Assembly: GCF_025252405.1 (NCBI RefSeq)
Contig: NZ_CP104307.1
Coordinates: 3,348,001 to 3,412,000 of the forward strand
DNA: 64,000 nt
From: Flavobacterium sp. TR2
Lineage (GTDB): Bacteria; Bacteroidota; Bacteroidia; Flavobacteriales; Flavobacteriaceae
Direction: 5' to 3'
Below the pieces are notes generated by a model, which worked only from the letters and a program-made list of their open reading frames with translations, did not search any database and was not told the DNA's origin. How positions within the stretch are numbered: the first letter of the stretch is position 1; every line of letters begins with the position of its first letter. The position numbers and the translations under genes are program-made. This document shows positions 38,512 to 46,747 of the stretch, one piece after another.

Positions 38512-38690
38512 ATGGCGCTAATTGTCTTCAATTGGCGCCATTTGGCGTTGTGACCTCTACGATACAAATTCCAAATCATTTTATGCAAGATTTAAAGAAA
38601 TTAGCCTATTTTCAAGTTGATTTGTAAGATAATTATTTTGTTTTCTATCATGAAGTGGTTTGTCTGTCCTGTAGGGGTTAAGTATTAGAA
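38512..38690 (+). repeat. Dispersed repeat copy R2, left boundary of the TIR cassette
   Basis: Hairpin ATGGCGCTAATTG / CAATTGGCGCCAT (38512-38541) is followed by GTGAC and the ~130-bp body. The left arm CCTCTACGATACA (from 38554) does not pair with this copy's own right end (TGTCCTGTAGGGG). It pairs perfectly with the right end of copy R3 ten kilobases away. The central 22 bases (38620-38641) are identical in R3. Confidence 0.8.
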
Positions 38691-38769
38691 ATTGTTAATT
38701 TAAAAAAGTTCTTGCATCTCGACTTATGGTTTTACTATATAAATTTTCGACTAAAAAATCAAATTAAGA

Positions 38770-38800
38770 AACTTTTATATTTTCAAAATATAAAAGTTTT
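38770..38800. terminator. Terminator of the TIR operon
   Basis: A perfect inverted repeat AACTTTTATATTTT / AAAATATAAAAGTT around a single C, 40 bp past the last TIR gene. A T-run on the plus strand makes it bidirectional. Confidence 0.7.
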
Positions 38801-38839
38801 TATGCAATCATCTTTTACAATGTTCATTTTTGGCATTTT

Positions 38840-39745
38840 TCAATAGTTTTCTTTAAATGGTAATTCCTCGTCAAAATCGTAAATGGGAATATTATGTGAA
38901 AAAATGTCTGAAGCTTTTTCTATAAATTCTGAATCAAAATTCTCTAAAAAATTATTCTGTGAAGAATCTGAATTATTAATTAAAAATAATAATTGAAATA
39001 CATCTTTATAAAAATTTTCTCTTTCTCGTTTATATAATTTAAACATTTCAGGGTCAACAATAATTTCTAGAAAGCAACTAGATATATGTTCCCAATATCT
39101 TACCTCATTCTCTATATTCAAATCTCTTTGAAAACCATCTAGCCAAAATGCCATTGAGTGAGGGTAACATAGCAACAATGAAGAGCGTATTAACCTGATT
39201 CTAGAAATTAAGTTTTCATTTAATTTTAAATGCCTTATTGGAGCAGCTTTCAATTCACTGGCAATTTTTTTTTCTACCTTAGCCGTTTTAAGTAATTCAT
39301 TAATTCTGATTTTATAATGTATTTCAGAAAATAATTTTGGGTTACAATTTTCTATAATTTTCAATGCTATGTCTTCGATAGTATTTTTTGTTGTTAGAGC
39401 AAATTTATCAGCTAAATATGGGCTAAATTCTCTAACTTCTTTAACTGTTACATCTTTCCAAACTGGAAGAAGAATATCCCCATTTTCAATTTCATAAGAG
39501 TTCAAACTTTTTAATTCGTATTCGGTCCAGTTTTTACTAAAGAAAGATTTTGAAAGAACTATAAGTCCATAATTTGAATTAGAAATACCCTTATCAATGC
39601 TTCGACTTAAGCTGGTTCCAATTTTTAATTCGAATTCATCGTACCAAACCTTTAAACCGTATTCATTTAATAAATTAGCCAATGGACGAACAAAGTCATC
39701 TTTATCTTCTGAAGCATGACTTATGAACAAATCTTTGTTTTTCAT
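38840..39745 (-). CDS. TIR-domain protein with helical C-terminus
   Basis: A 301-residue protein. The N-terminal TIR domain (about 1-130) has the strand LFISHASEDKDDFV, box VWYDEFELKIG and the catalytic glutamate E77 in WTEYELKS, as in NAD-consuming bacterial TIRs. The C-terminal ~165 residues are mostly helical and unrecognised; they may sense or oligomerise. It follows the SLOG gene after a 146-bp gap containing a GAAGTC/GACTTC hairpin, so it may be the last gene of the operon or a separately expressed effector. No signal peptide; cytosolic. Confidence 0.88.
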   Translation of the reverse strand: MKNKDLFISHASEDKDDFVRPLANLLNEYGLKVWYDEFELKIGTSLSRSIDKGISNSNYGLIVLSKSFFSKNWTEYELKSLNSYEIENGDILLPVWKDVTVKEVREFSPYLADKFALTTKNTIEDIALKIIENCNPKLFSEIHYKIRINELLKTAKVEKKIASELKAAPIRHLKLNENLISRIRLIRSSLLLCYPHSMAFWLDGFQRDLNIENEVRYWEHISSCFLEIIVDPEMFKLYKRERENFYKDVFQLLFLINNSDSSQNNFLENFDSEFIEKASDIFSHNIPIYDFDEELPFKENY

Positions 39746-39891
39746 TATTGCTTTTAAATTAAATATTGCTGAAAGTTAATGCTAATGTTTAATCACTTTC
39801 TACTGAAGTCTTTTAAATGACTTCAAGAAGTTGATTAAATAGTTAGTCATTTGTAATCTCAAACTTTATCATTCTCGTTTTAATTTTGAGT

Positions 39892-40824
39892 CTAAAGTTT
39901 TTTTAAGCCTTTCATTAATAAATATAATATTTGATGAATATTTTTGCTTGAAAATAGCACCTCATTTTCTTCAATACTAAGTCCATTGAGTTCTGAAATT
40001 TTCTTTACATCAAATTTCGATAATTCGTTTTTTAATATGACTAAGTCAGTATAATCACATTTAGAATTGGCATAACTTTTAAATTCTTTTAGAAAATCGG
40101 TATTGTATTGAAAATCATTAGTCAACTCTTCGACAACCTCATCTTTAATTAGCCTTATTAGCCTTTCAGTCGCTCCACCAAATCCTCCGACTAAAAAGAG
40201 AGGCTTACTTTCTTTTAAAGTGTAAAGAGCCTCTTCAATAACTCCAGGTACATATCCTAAATAATTTGTAGTTTTTCCTCCAACTAAAATTCTGGCTGAA
40301 CAATCTTTTGCCATTTGAATCCTCATTTCTTTAAAACATTCGCAAAAGGAATATCGATCTTCTTTAGATGTGAAGGGATTATATTCTTTTTGCTGATCGA
40401 TAGAGATAGTTTTCGGAGCTGAAATTTCTTTTATTTCAATTTGTTTTGAATGAAAATCTATTCTAACATCACGTGTTAAACGTTTAGTATTAGGAAATAC
40501 AAAATAGTTAACAAACTTAAAGTCTTTATCATTTGCCTTTTTATATTGGTTCGAAAGTTCTGAAAAATAGTGAGTAAAACCATTTTCCCTTAAGTCTCCA
40601 CCGTATAAAGCTATTCCATCATTAGCGATAATATACCTTGCAATTTCAATTGAAATATCATTCAAATGCTGTTCAGAAAATCCTATTTTTTCTAAATCTT
40701 CATTTACTGATACAGAAATGGCGATTTTTTTATTGTTTAATATTTTTGATTTTGTAGCTTGTTTTTTTTGTTGCAATATTAAATCGGAGTCTACACCTGA
40801 AATATCTATTTTATTTTTTTTCAT
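39892..40824 (-). CDS. SLOG-superfamily (LOG/TIR-associated) nucleotide-binding protein
   Basis: A 310-residue Rossmann-like protein. Elements expected of the SLOG fold are visible: strand IAISVSV (34-40), the glycine loop LYGGDLRENG (73-82), RILVGGKTT (178-186), helix GVIEEAL (194-200) and LFLVGGFGGATERLI (209-223), comparable to the PGGxGTxxE loop of LOG proteins but with GFGGATE. SLOG domains bind NAD-derived or nucleotide ligands; in Thoeris the ThsA SLOG domain senses the TIR product. Its start overlaps the double-TIR gene by 4 bases (ATGA), so the two are tightly coupled. A sensor role is inferred. No effector domain is fused to it. Confidence 0.7.
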   Translation of the reverse strand: MKKNKIDISGVDSDLILQQKKQATKSKILNNKKIAISVSVNEDLEKIGFSEQHLNDISIEIARYIIANDGIALYGGDLRENGFTHYFSELSNQYKKANDKDFKFVNYFVFPNTKRLTRDVRIDFHSKQIEIKEISAPKTISIDQQKEYNPFTSKEDRYSFCECFKEMRIQMAKDCSARILVGGKTTNYLGYVPGVIEEALYTLKESKPLFLVGGFGGATERLIRLIKDEVVEELTNDFQYNTDFLKEFKSYANSKCDYTDLVILKNELSKFDVKKISELNGLSIEENEVLFSSKNIHQILYLLMKGLKKL

Positions 40825-42008
40825 AAATTCAAATTAATAGGAGTTGTAAATTCTACATCTTCATCTAGCTCATTTAAAATGTTGAGTTCTTCTAATCCTA
40901 ATGGAGGATCGGGATACAGTATAATTAATTTTTTACCCTCTAGATCTTCCTTATATTTCTTTATATCTAAAAAGTTAAACAACTCAGGAGGAGAAGTTAT
41001 AACTTTAATTTCGTTATAATCATCCGATCCTATATTTGAATATCCTTCTAAAAGTCTATTCTGATATAAGTTATTTAGAACTTGATATAATGTCAAATTT
41101 ACAATTTTATAAAACCCTATTATCTCTTTCTTGCCTATAACTGTTGTTGGCATATTACCTAAATACGGAAATGCTCTTCTTTCACCTATTAAGATATTAT
41201 GTACAACTACTATGGGAGACTTATGTTTCTTTGCAATTAATATTTCACGTCGGCACCATTCTCTGTTAGAATATTCGTCTGTATGAAAGACTACTAGAGC
41301 TGAATGCTTAATTTCTTGCTCAAATTGCTCTGCAAAATCATATCCATTTGCAATATCAACAGTATCAAAAAATACATCAAGTTTAAGATTGTTCTCGATA
41401 AACTTTTTAAATTTGATAGTGGTAGTTTCTCCATCCTTTTTAGCATGACTTAAAAATAACTTTACAGGAGAACCTATTCTATGATGTTCTTTATCGTTTT
41501 GTTTTGGATGAAAACTTAAAATAAGTCTGGAACAATCTTGTAATAATTCTGTTTTAATTTTTTTAATAGACTTTTCTAAATCTTTATTATTTTGAAGATT
41601 TAAATCTTTATCAAAAAACTTTGTTCCATCTGTAAATTGAAGAGTACTTAGACCACAACCTATAGAATAAGCCTTGTTGCAAAGTGAGATGGGAAATATT
41701 CTATTATTGTCATCGATTTTTTCAGTAAGCCCTTCAGTATAAGAACGAAAATCTTCATCTAAAATATATTCTTCATCTATAAGTAATACGATAGCATTCT
41801 TTTCTGCATTGGATAAGTCTATTTCTAAAGGTTTATTATCTTCTAGTTTTGCATATCGAAAATAGACTGGAATATTAATACCTCTTGATAAGGGATTTTG
41901 ATAATCTCGACAAAATGTAGAATACAGTTCTTCCGCAATTTTTTTTCCAGCTTCAAAATTAGGATGCCAAACTACATATATATTTAGTGGATATTTAATA
42001 TTATTCAT
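40821..42008 (-). CDS. Double TIR-domain protein
   Basis: A 395-residue protein with two TIR-like domains. The first (about 6-165) starts with LNIYVVWHPNFEAGKKIAEEL and lacks an obvious W-x(3)-E catalytic motif, so it may be a non-enzymatic partner. The second (about 182-325) has KLFLSHAKKDGE, DVFFDTVDI and the intact catalytic E255 in REWCRREI. A C-terminal region (about 326-395) ends acidic. It overlaps its neighbours by 8 and 4 bases. Confidence 0.85.
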   Translation of the reverse strand: MNNIKYPLNIYVVWHPNFEAGKKIAEELYSTFCRDYQNPLSRGINIPVYFRYAKLEDNKPLEIDLSNAEKNAIVLLIDEEYILDEDFRSYTEGLTEKIDDNNRIFPISLCNKAYSIGCGLSTLQFTDGTKFFDKDLNLQNNKDLEKSIKKIKTELLQDCSRLILSFHPKQNDKEHHRIGSPVKLFLSHAKKDGETTTIKFKKFIENNLKLDVFFDTVDIANGYDFAEQFEQEIKHSALVVFHTDEYSNREWCRREILIAKKHKSPIVVVHNILIGERRAFPYLGNMPTTVIGKKEIIGFYKIVNLTLYQVLNNLYQNRLLEGYSNIGSDDYNEIKVITSPPELFNFLDIKKYKEDLEGKKLIILYPDPPLGLEELNILNELDEDVEFTTPINLNL

Positions 42009-42789
42009 TGGTGTTTTTTATCATTTGTTTTAAAGAATTATCTATATTATCCGAATGCGTATTTCTTTTTTCAAATGCAAGTTCTATATATTCTTGCATT
42101 TTTGATCTATCATGTGTCCAGTCTCTTATGACTGCATATTTTGACTTAAAATTGTCTGCTAATCTAGTTGGCATTAAATTATAAGTAGCCTTACCCGTAC
42201 CAAAATCAGGATGATTGGGTAATATTAAACCTAATAATCCAGAATACTTATCTCCAACTTTATAGTTCAATGCCCCAGATATTTCCCAGTCAATATGTTT
42301 CCGATGTTTGGTGTTAAGACCTATCAAAACAACCAAAACAGTTGTATCTGCCAAGTAACCTTTTTGAATTAACTGTTTAATGTAACCATCCGAATTGTCG
42401 GAATCTATATCTCCATCTTCGACAGATTTATGAGTAATCAAATCACCAAATATTTTTTTAAAATCCTCTTTATGTTCTTGATCTTCAGAATGATAATAAC
42501 TTATAAATGTCTTTCTTTTTGTTATTTCTTTTGGAAGCTTAGCACTCCAATTAAATCCAGCACCAGCTTTCTTAGTAAATGAACAAATTCTTGACCAGCC
42601 ATCAGTTTTTCTTTCGGCACAGCAAAAAGTTTTTCCTTTATTAACTTGTTCGACCAACCACTGACGATCTTTAAGCATAGCATCACCGATATGTTCTTCA
42701 AAATCATCATGAACTATAACTTTGTCAATTAAATTTCCTTTTTCGTTAAAGGATATTTTTGTGATGACATAATCTTCCCATTTAGCCAT
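42001..42789 (-). CDS. DUF3892-TIR fusion protein
   Basis: A 262-residue protein with two parts. Residues 1-68 resemble DUF3892 (WEDYVITKISFNEKGNLIDKV, ending TDGWSRI). Residues about 92-235 are a ThsB-like (MTH538/DUF1863-type) TIR fold with KTFISYYHSEDQEHKEDF and the glutamate E169 in HIDWEISGAL. The C-terminal ~25 residues are polar. DUF3892 is small and poorly understood; fused to a TIR it may be the trigger-recognition part. It sits between two other TIR genes in the operon. Confidence 0.75.
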   Translation of the reverse strand: MAKWEDYVITKISFNEKGNLIDKVIVHDDFEEHIGDAMLKDRQWLVEQVNKGKTFCCAERKTDGWSRICSFTKKAGAGFNWSAKLPKEITKRKTFISYYHSEDQEHKEDFKKIFGDLITHKSVEDGDIDSDNSDGYIKQLIQKGYLADTTVLVVLIGLNTKHRKHIDWEISGALNYKVGDKYSGLLGLILPNHPDFGTGKATYNLMPTRLADNFKSKYAVIRDWTHDRSKMQEYIELAFEKRNTHSDNIDNSLKQMIKNTNE

Positions 42790-42805
42790 AATGTTTTATC
42801 TTAAA

Positions 42806-43369
42806 TTAATTGTATGGATCATTTATGAGTGTATCCATTACTCCCGAAAGGGGATTTGTTGAGTTTCCATAATCACTCATCATTTTTGTTTCAAGTAGGA
42901 TTTCTTTATTAATATTTGAGATTCTACTAATCAGATTGTTTAAATCATAAATGTCTCTAATAATAGTAGCAGACCTTACATACTCAGGCAATCCTCCTTT
43001 GGGAATTCCTTTTAGGCATAACACAAATAATTCTGTTTTATCATAACCATAACCTATTTCAAAAGGCACCCAAGTAGAATATAATGTATTGGGAGAAACT
43101 AATACTAGCATATGAGAACTATTGTTTATCCCTTTTCTGATTGAATCAGTAACAGCTTTAGCGTTATTAGATTGATGATGAATTCTTAAATCTCCGTCAT
43201 AAGCGTCAAAATAAACATCGATACCTGTCTTTATCAAATAATCTGCAACCTTCTTTGCTGAATCCTTATCTTTGTGTTGATGCGATATAAATACACATTT
43301 TATTCCCAAAGACAAGACTTTATTTCTAGAGTCATACTTTGTTGGGTAATAATATCTGTTTAATGCCAT
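42806..43369 (-). CDS. TIR-domain protein (TIR_2 type)
   Basis: A 187-residue protein formed almost entirely by a TIR domain (about 22-150): KCVFISHQHKDKDSAKKV, DVYFDAYDGDL, and E104 in STWVPFEIGYG as the catalytic glutamate. The preceding 20 residues contain an aromatic NRYYYPTKYD stretch. It lies 4 bases after Nmad2 and 16 bases before the DUF3892-TIR gene. Small single-domain TIRs act as signal-producing NADases in Thoeris-like systems. Confidence 0.87.
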   Translation of the reverse strand: MALNRYYYPTKYDSRNKVLSLGIKCVFISHQHKDKDSAKKVADYLIKTGIDVYFDAYDGDLRIHHQSNNAKAVTDSIRKGINNSSHMLVLVSPNTLYSTWVPFEIGYGYDKTELFVLCLKGIPKGGLPEYVRSATIIRDIYDLNNLISRISNINKEILLETKMMSDYGNSTNPLSGVMDTLINDPYN

Positions 43370-43373
43370 TTAA

Positions 43374-43997
43374 TTAAAATAATTTTGTCTGTTCATAATC
43401 TTTCCAATGAATTGGTATGCCATTTATTCCTAAATCGTATTTACTTTTTGTGGCTCTAATAAGATCTTCTGCTAATGGCTCATTTTTAATTGTTATATAA
43501 TCTCTATGACGAGTTCCAGGACAAATTTCCAGATATTTATCAGGAACTTTCCATGCATTTATTCCCAGATATAAAAAGTTATTTGATATTAAAACATATT
43601 CACCGCTTAAATCTTGTTTAAGATTTCCTTCGTTTATTTGTCCATCATATAAGCTATGGTGAGAATCTAATTGGATCCACTCACCATTTTCGTTGTGATA
43701 AATATTATCTCCATGTATTTGTTTTAGACTGCCATTCAAAACAGGCTTTTTATAACTAAATCTCTCATCTTCCCAATATTCTTGAAAAGTTAATTTTTCA
43801 GTTACTTTCATTAGAAAAATCAAATGATTTAGCAATTTATTTTCAACAGCTCCTGTTCCAATAATCCAATCTCCGACAATTGCTTTTTTTCTTATATGAG
43901 GTTTACAACAAGCTAATGTACAATACTCTCCGAATGGGTTTGGCGCAAAACCATAATCACGAGTAATTTTGTATGCATAAATGCTCATTATTGACAA
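43374..43997 (-). CDS. Nmad2-family putative nucleotide-modification protein
   Basis: A 207-residue protein resembling nucleotide modification associated domain 2. Family traits are visible: the opening YAYKITRDYGFAPNPFGEYCTLACCKPHIRK, KAIVGDWIIGTGAVENK, and FQEYWEDERFSYKKP. Nmad families were predicted from gene neighbourhoods to take part in DNA base or nucleotide modification. No experimental role is known to me. It overlaps the upstream TIR gene by 10 bases and precedes the next TIR by 4 bases. Confidence 0.75.
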   Translation of the reverse strand: MSIMSIYAYKITRDYGFAPNPFGEYCTLACCKPHIRKKAIVGDWIIGTGAVENKLLNHLIFLMKVTEKLTFQEYWEDERFSYKKPVLNGSLKQIHGDNIYHNENGEWIQLDSHHSLYDGQINEGNLKQDLSGEYVLISNNFLYLGINAWKVPDKYLEICPGTRHRDYITIKNEPLAEDLIRATKSKYDLGINGIPIHWKDYEQTKLF

Positions 43998-44479
43998 CCA
44001 ATTCTTTTAACATTATTTACTGGTGTTCTAGGAGATCCATTTGAACTACACCATCCGACATCTTTACCATCTAAAGCATCAATTATTTTTTCAGAATTCC
44101 AGCCAACTAAACCATCACCGAATTTTTCCAGATTTTCAGGTATATCCGAATCTTTACCTCCATGCATGAATACACCAACAATTCTTTTTCCAAGTTTAGC
44201 AGCTTGTTCAATTTCCCAATTCACCCATTCTCTCGAATGAGTCTGAGAACCAATTAGCACGACAACCGTTCCTGCCCAGCGCATTTTCATTGTTAGAAGT
44301 CGTTTCAAAGTTTTTTCAGGGATTTGTTTTTTATCTAACCTATCTTGGTTTTTTGGATTAGCTCTTATAGAACTATTCCTAATACCATATTCTTTACCAG
44401 CCAATAAATTTGTAAAACCTGTAACAGCAGCATCATCTTTATGATGATGACTTATAAAAACATTTTTTGATGTGCTCAT
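43988..44479 (-). CDS. ThsB-like TIR protein (MTH538/DUF1863 type)
   Basis: A 163-residue single-domain protein: NVFISHHHKDDAAVTGF at the N-terminus, VVVLIGSQTHSREWVNWEIEQA with E89 as the catalytic glutamate, and a GKRIVGVFMHGG strand. This is the subtype used by Thoeris ThsB to make a cyclic ADP-ribose-like signal from NAD. The C-terminus ends with a short Cys/Asn-rich tail. It is 12 bases after the hypermodification gene. Confidence 0.85.
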   Translation of the reverse strand: MSTSKNVFISHHHKDDAAVTGFTNLLAGKEYGIRNSSIRANPKNQDRLDKKQIPEKTLKRLLTMKMRWAGTVVVLIGSQTHSREWVNWEIEQAAKLGKRIVGVFMHGGKDSDIPENLEKFGDGLVGWNSEKIIDALDGKDVGWCSSNGSPRTPVNNVKRIGCQ

Positions 44480-44491
44480 AATCTATAATGC

Positions 44492-45499
44492 TTAAATTAG
44501 TTTGTTAATATTCCATTTAGGAGGAAAGAAATAATTAATTTGTTCTTTCTTCTCTATTTTAAATTTCTGTTTTATACGTGTTCGATTTGAAACTCCCGCA
44601 ATTTCAGGATGAAACAGTCTAGAATATTTATCTACTTCACAAAAAACATTTTGACAATCTATTAATTGCAAACTTCTGCCTCCTAAATTCTGAAACTTTA
44701 TTCCTAATCTTTCAAATTCTTTATGTTGATTGTCTGCCATCATTTTTATAATATCTTCATAATTATAATCTCCTAAACTTGTAAAACATTTAGTAATGCC
44801 ATCTTTTGCTCCTGGTCCAGCTTTTACAAATTCCATTTCACTAAAATTAGTGAGATTACTATAATTGAGATCAATAGTATATTGATACGCTAAAAACTCA
44901 CCTATTGTAGGATAAGATAATAATAACTCATATATGCCTTTCATAGATTTACATTGTTGAAGTCCATGAGGAAGTTTATCATTTATCATCTTTTCTATTA
45001 GTAATAAATGATTTTGATGCTTTCTTTCTTTTCCAAAAGCAGATTTCCCTGATGCCATTATGTAAGCAGGAGAATATATAGCTTCTTTACTTTTCAGTAC
45101 TTCGAGCAATAATTCATCATAAGCCTTGAAGGAATAATTTTTAAATGATATTTCTCCCAACTCATCTTTAATAAATTCCCATGTAGAAATTCTATTAAAG
45201 ATTTTGAATAACACAATGCGAAAAAATAATTCATCAGGTTCCTGACTACCTTTGTATATAATATCTCGTATCAAATATTGACTTACTCTATCTGTAGCAC
45301 GGTATACATTAGTAAATTTGTAGTTATTGAGAATATCATCATTTGACCAAGGAAATTCGACATTATTAATTCGTTTAAAAAAAATATCTTGTCTCTTTGA
45401 GATGAACTCCCAATATGTATTATACACAATACTTGGTTTAGGTTTATTTTTTTTTATTAAGAATGAGACACTTTTGGGATTATTATTTTTTTCTATCAT
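44492..45499 (-). CDS. Predicted DNA-base hypermodification helical protein
   Basis: A 335-residue, helix-rich protein. The layout FRIVLFKIFNRISTWEFIKDELGE, SPAYIMASGKSAFGKERKHQNHLLLIEKM, followed by GIYELLLSYPTIGEFLAYQYTIDLNYS and LQLIDCQNVFCEVDKYSR resembles the helical domain associated with 5-hydroxymethyl-dU DNA kinases and the alpha-glutamyl/putrescinyl-thymine pyrophosphorylase families of hypermodified-base systems. These look DNA-glycosylase-like. The assignment rests on remembered motif pattern and on the MazG and Nmad2 neighbours, so it is moderate. It follows MazG by 21 bases. Confidence 0.55.
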   Translation of the reverse strand: MIEKNNNPKSVSFLIKKNKPKPSIVYNTYWEFISKRQDIFFKRINNVEFPWSNDDILNNYKFTNVYRATDRVSQYLIRDIIYKGSQEPDELFFRIVLFKIFNRISTWEFIKDELGEISFKNYSFKAYDELLLEVLKSKEAIYSPAYIMASGKSAFGKERKHQNHLLLIEKMINDKLPHGLQQCKSMKGIYELLLSYPTIGEFLAYQYTIDLNYSNLTNFSEMEFVKAGPGAKDGITKCFTSLGDYNYEDIIKMMADNQHKEFERLGIKFQNLGGRSLQLIDCQNVFCEVDKYSRLFHPEIAGVSNRTRIKQKFKIEKKEQINYFFPPKWNINKLI

Positions 45500-45520
45500 T
45501 ATCGTTTTATAATTCGAACA

Positions 45521-46405
45521 TTAGTTTTTACCTAAATAAGTCAGCTTTTTATTTTTAATACTGACTAAAACTCGGCCTCCTTTGTTGTTCTTCAATTCAT
45601 CAAAAACCTTATACGAATTTATAATTGCTGTTTCCCACTGTTTTTGCGTACAGTTTTCTACTTCAATACCACTAACCAGCTTTTTAATTGTTTTTAAAAC
45701 TTCAGTATCTACACTGTTGCTATACTTAAACAATTGATGATCTACTGCATAATTATAGATATATAAGCTAACTAATTCCTCTGTGATAGCTGCTCTAGCA
45801 CCATCTTCCACTTCATCTGTAGCATTATCACTTTTTCTTTTTATTTCCATTAATTTTCTTATCACAGGAGACCACCCTAGATAGGCAACATAACCTAGAT
45901 GAAATATATCGTGAAATCTATATCCGTCTTTTTTATGAGAATTGTCTGTGATATCATCGCCTAGCTGTTTTTTAGTAGTATTATTGATTATCCTTACTTT
46001 TTCCTTTCCAGCTTCATTAACAATCTTAAACTCTACTTCAAATTCTCTCGGAAATTGTTCTGATTTAGGATAATTTTCATCATAAACTATAAAATTTTCT
46101 GGTTGTTCCGAATCAAAACGATCTTTTATTTTTTTTAGATTTTCTTTAGCTACCTCCTCTAGATTTAGATTATTTTCAGTAGCTATTGTAGATATATACC
46201 AAAGAACGTCACCCAATTCTTCTTTTAGCTTATTTGTGTAATTTATATAGGCATTCCCATCTCTTAAATTCTTTTTCAATTCTGTAATAACAGATCCAGC
46301 TTCACCAATAAGTCCTAAAAAGGGGACTATATTATTAACTTCTTTTCCTTTCACATAATCTTGGATGGTATTTTTAGCTTGGTTTTGATATTCTGAAAAT
46401 AGCAT
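45521..46405 (-). CDS. MazG-type nucleotide pyrophosphohydrolase with C-terminal domain
   Basis: A 294-residue protein. The N-terminal all-alpha NTP pyrophosphohydrolase domain (about 1-105) has GLIGEAGSVITELKKNLRDG and KEELGDVLWYIST; the second metal-binding helix is intact (E62/E63, D66) while the first ExxE motif reads EAGS (E35, S38). The C-terminal domain (about 130-294; YRFHDIFHLGYVAYLGWSPVIRK) resembles the MazG C-terminal domain found with nucleotide-modification genes. It likely hydrolyses an unusual or NAD-derived nucleotide. It is the first gene of the operon, facing a 342-bp divergent promoter region. Confidence 0.82.
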   Translation of the reverse strand: MLFSEYQNQAKNTIQDYVKGKEVNNIVPFLGLIGEAGSVITELKKNLRDGNAYINYTNKLKEELGDVLWYISTIATENNLNLEEVAKENLKKIKDRFDSEQPENFIVYDENYPKSEQFPREFEVEFKIVNEAGKEKVRIINNTTKKQLGDDITDNSHKKDGYRFHDIFHLGYVAYLGWSPVIRKLMEIKRKSDNATDEVEDGARAAITEELVSLYIYNYAVDHQLFKYSNSVDTEVLKTIKKLVSGIEVENCTQKQWETAIINSYKVFDELKNNKGGRVLVSIKNKKLTYLGKN

Positions 46406-46438
46406 ACTTTATATAGTTAGTTAATAATTGCGTTTAAA

Positions 46439-46446
46439 CAAATATA
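46439..46446 (-). promoter_or_regulatory. Candidate -7 element of the TIR operon
   Basis: TATATTTG on the minus strand matches the Bacteroidota TAnnTTTG -7 consensus and ends 33 bases before the MazG start codon. No clean TTG -33 element is seen. Confidence 0.45.
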
Positions 46447-46466
46447 TTTAAATAGTATTTTTCTTT

Positions 46467-46484
46467 ATTACGTAAAACCGTAAT
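46467..46484. promoter_or_regulatory. Inverted repeat ATTACG-N6-CGTAAT, candidate operator
   Basis: A perfect 6-bp inverted repeat with a 6-base spacer lies 20-38 bases upstream of the candidate -7 element of the TIR operon, where a repressor or activator could control it. Confidence 0.35.
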
Positions 46485-46747
46485 CATAAAATTATTATTT
46501 TTAAATAATCTTGAAATTTAGATTTTTACATCTCAAAAATACAACTATATAGAAACCCTATGTAAGTATAAATACCTGTTTTAAAAGATTGTGTTAAATA
46601 CAATCTTTGAGGAAAATATTTTCAATTACTATTTTGTAAAATATAGAGTAAGTTGATAACGTTTTATTTAATACTCCATCGAATTCTCTTTTAATTAATC
46701 ATTTCATTTGTTTAAAAAATAGTAAATCTAACAAATACATTAATCAT

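Larger units (their letters stand above)
38024..38839. other. Intergenic region: PUL promoter side, repeats, left cassette boundary
   Basis: No gene is supported in these 816 bases. In order: GH88 upstream region with the PUL motif, two copies of CAGTCGAGCAACA (38182-38194, 38236-38248), dispersed repeat R2 with the cassette boundary, and the terminator of the TIR operon. Confidence 0.6.
46406..46747. other. Divergent promoter region of TIR operon and recombinase
   Basis: No gene is supported in these 342 very AT-rich bases. They separate the divergent MazG-first operon and the serine recombinase, and hold the promoter and inverted repeat listed separately. Confidence 0.6.
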
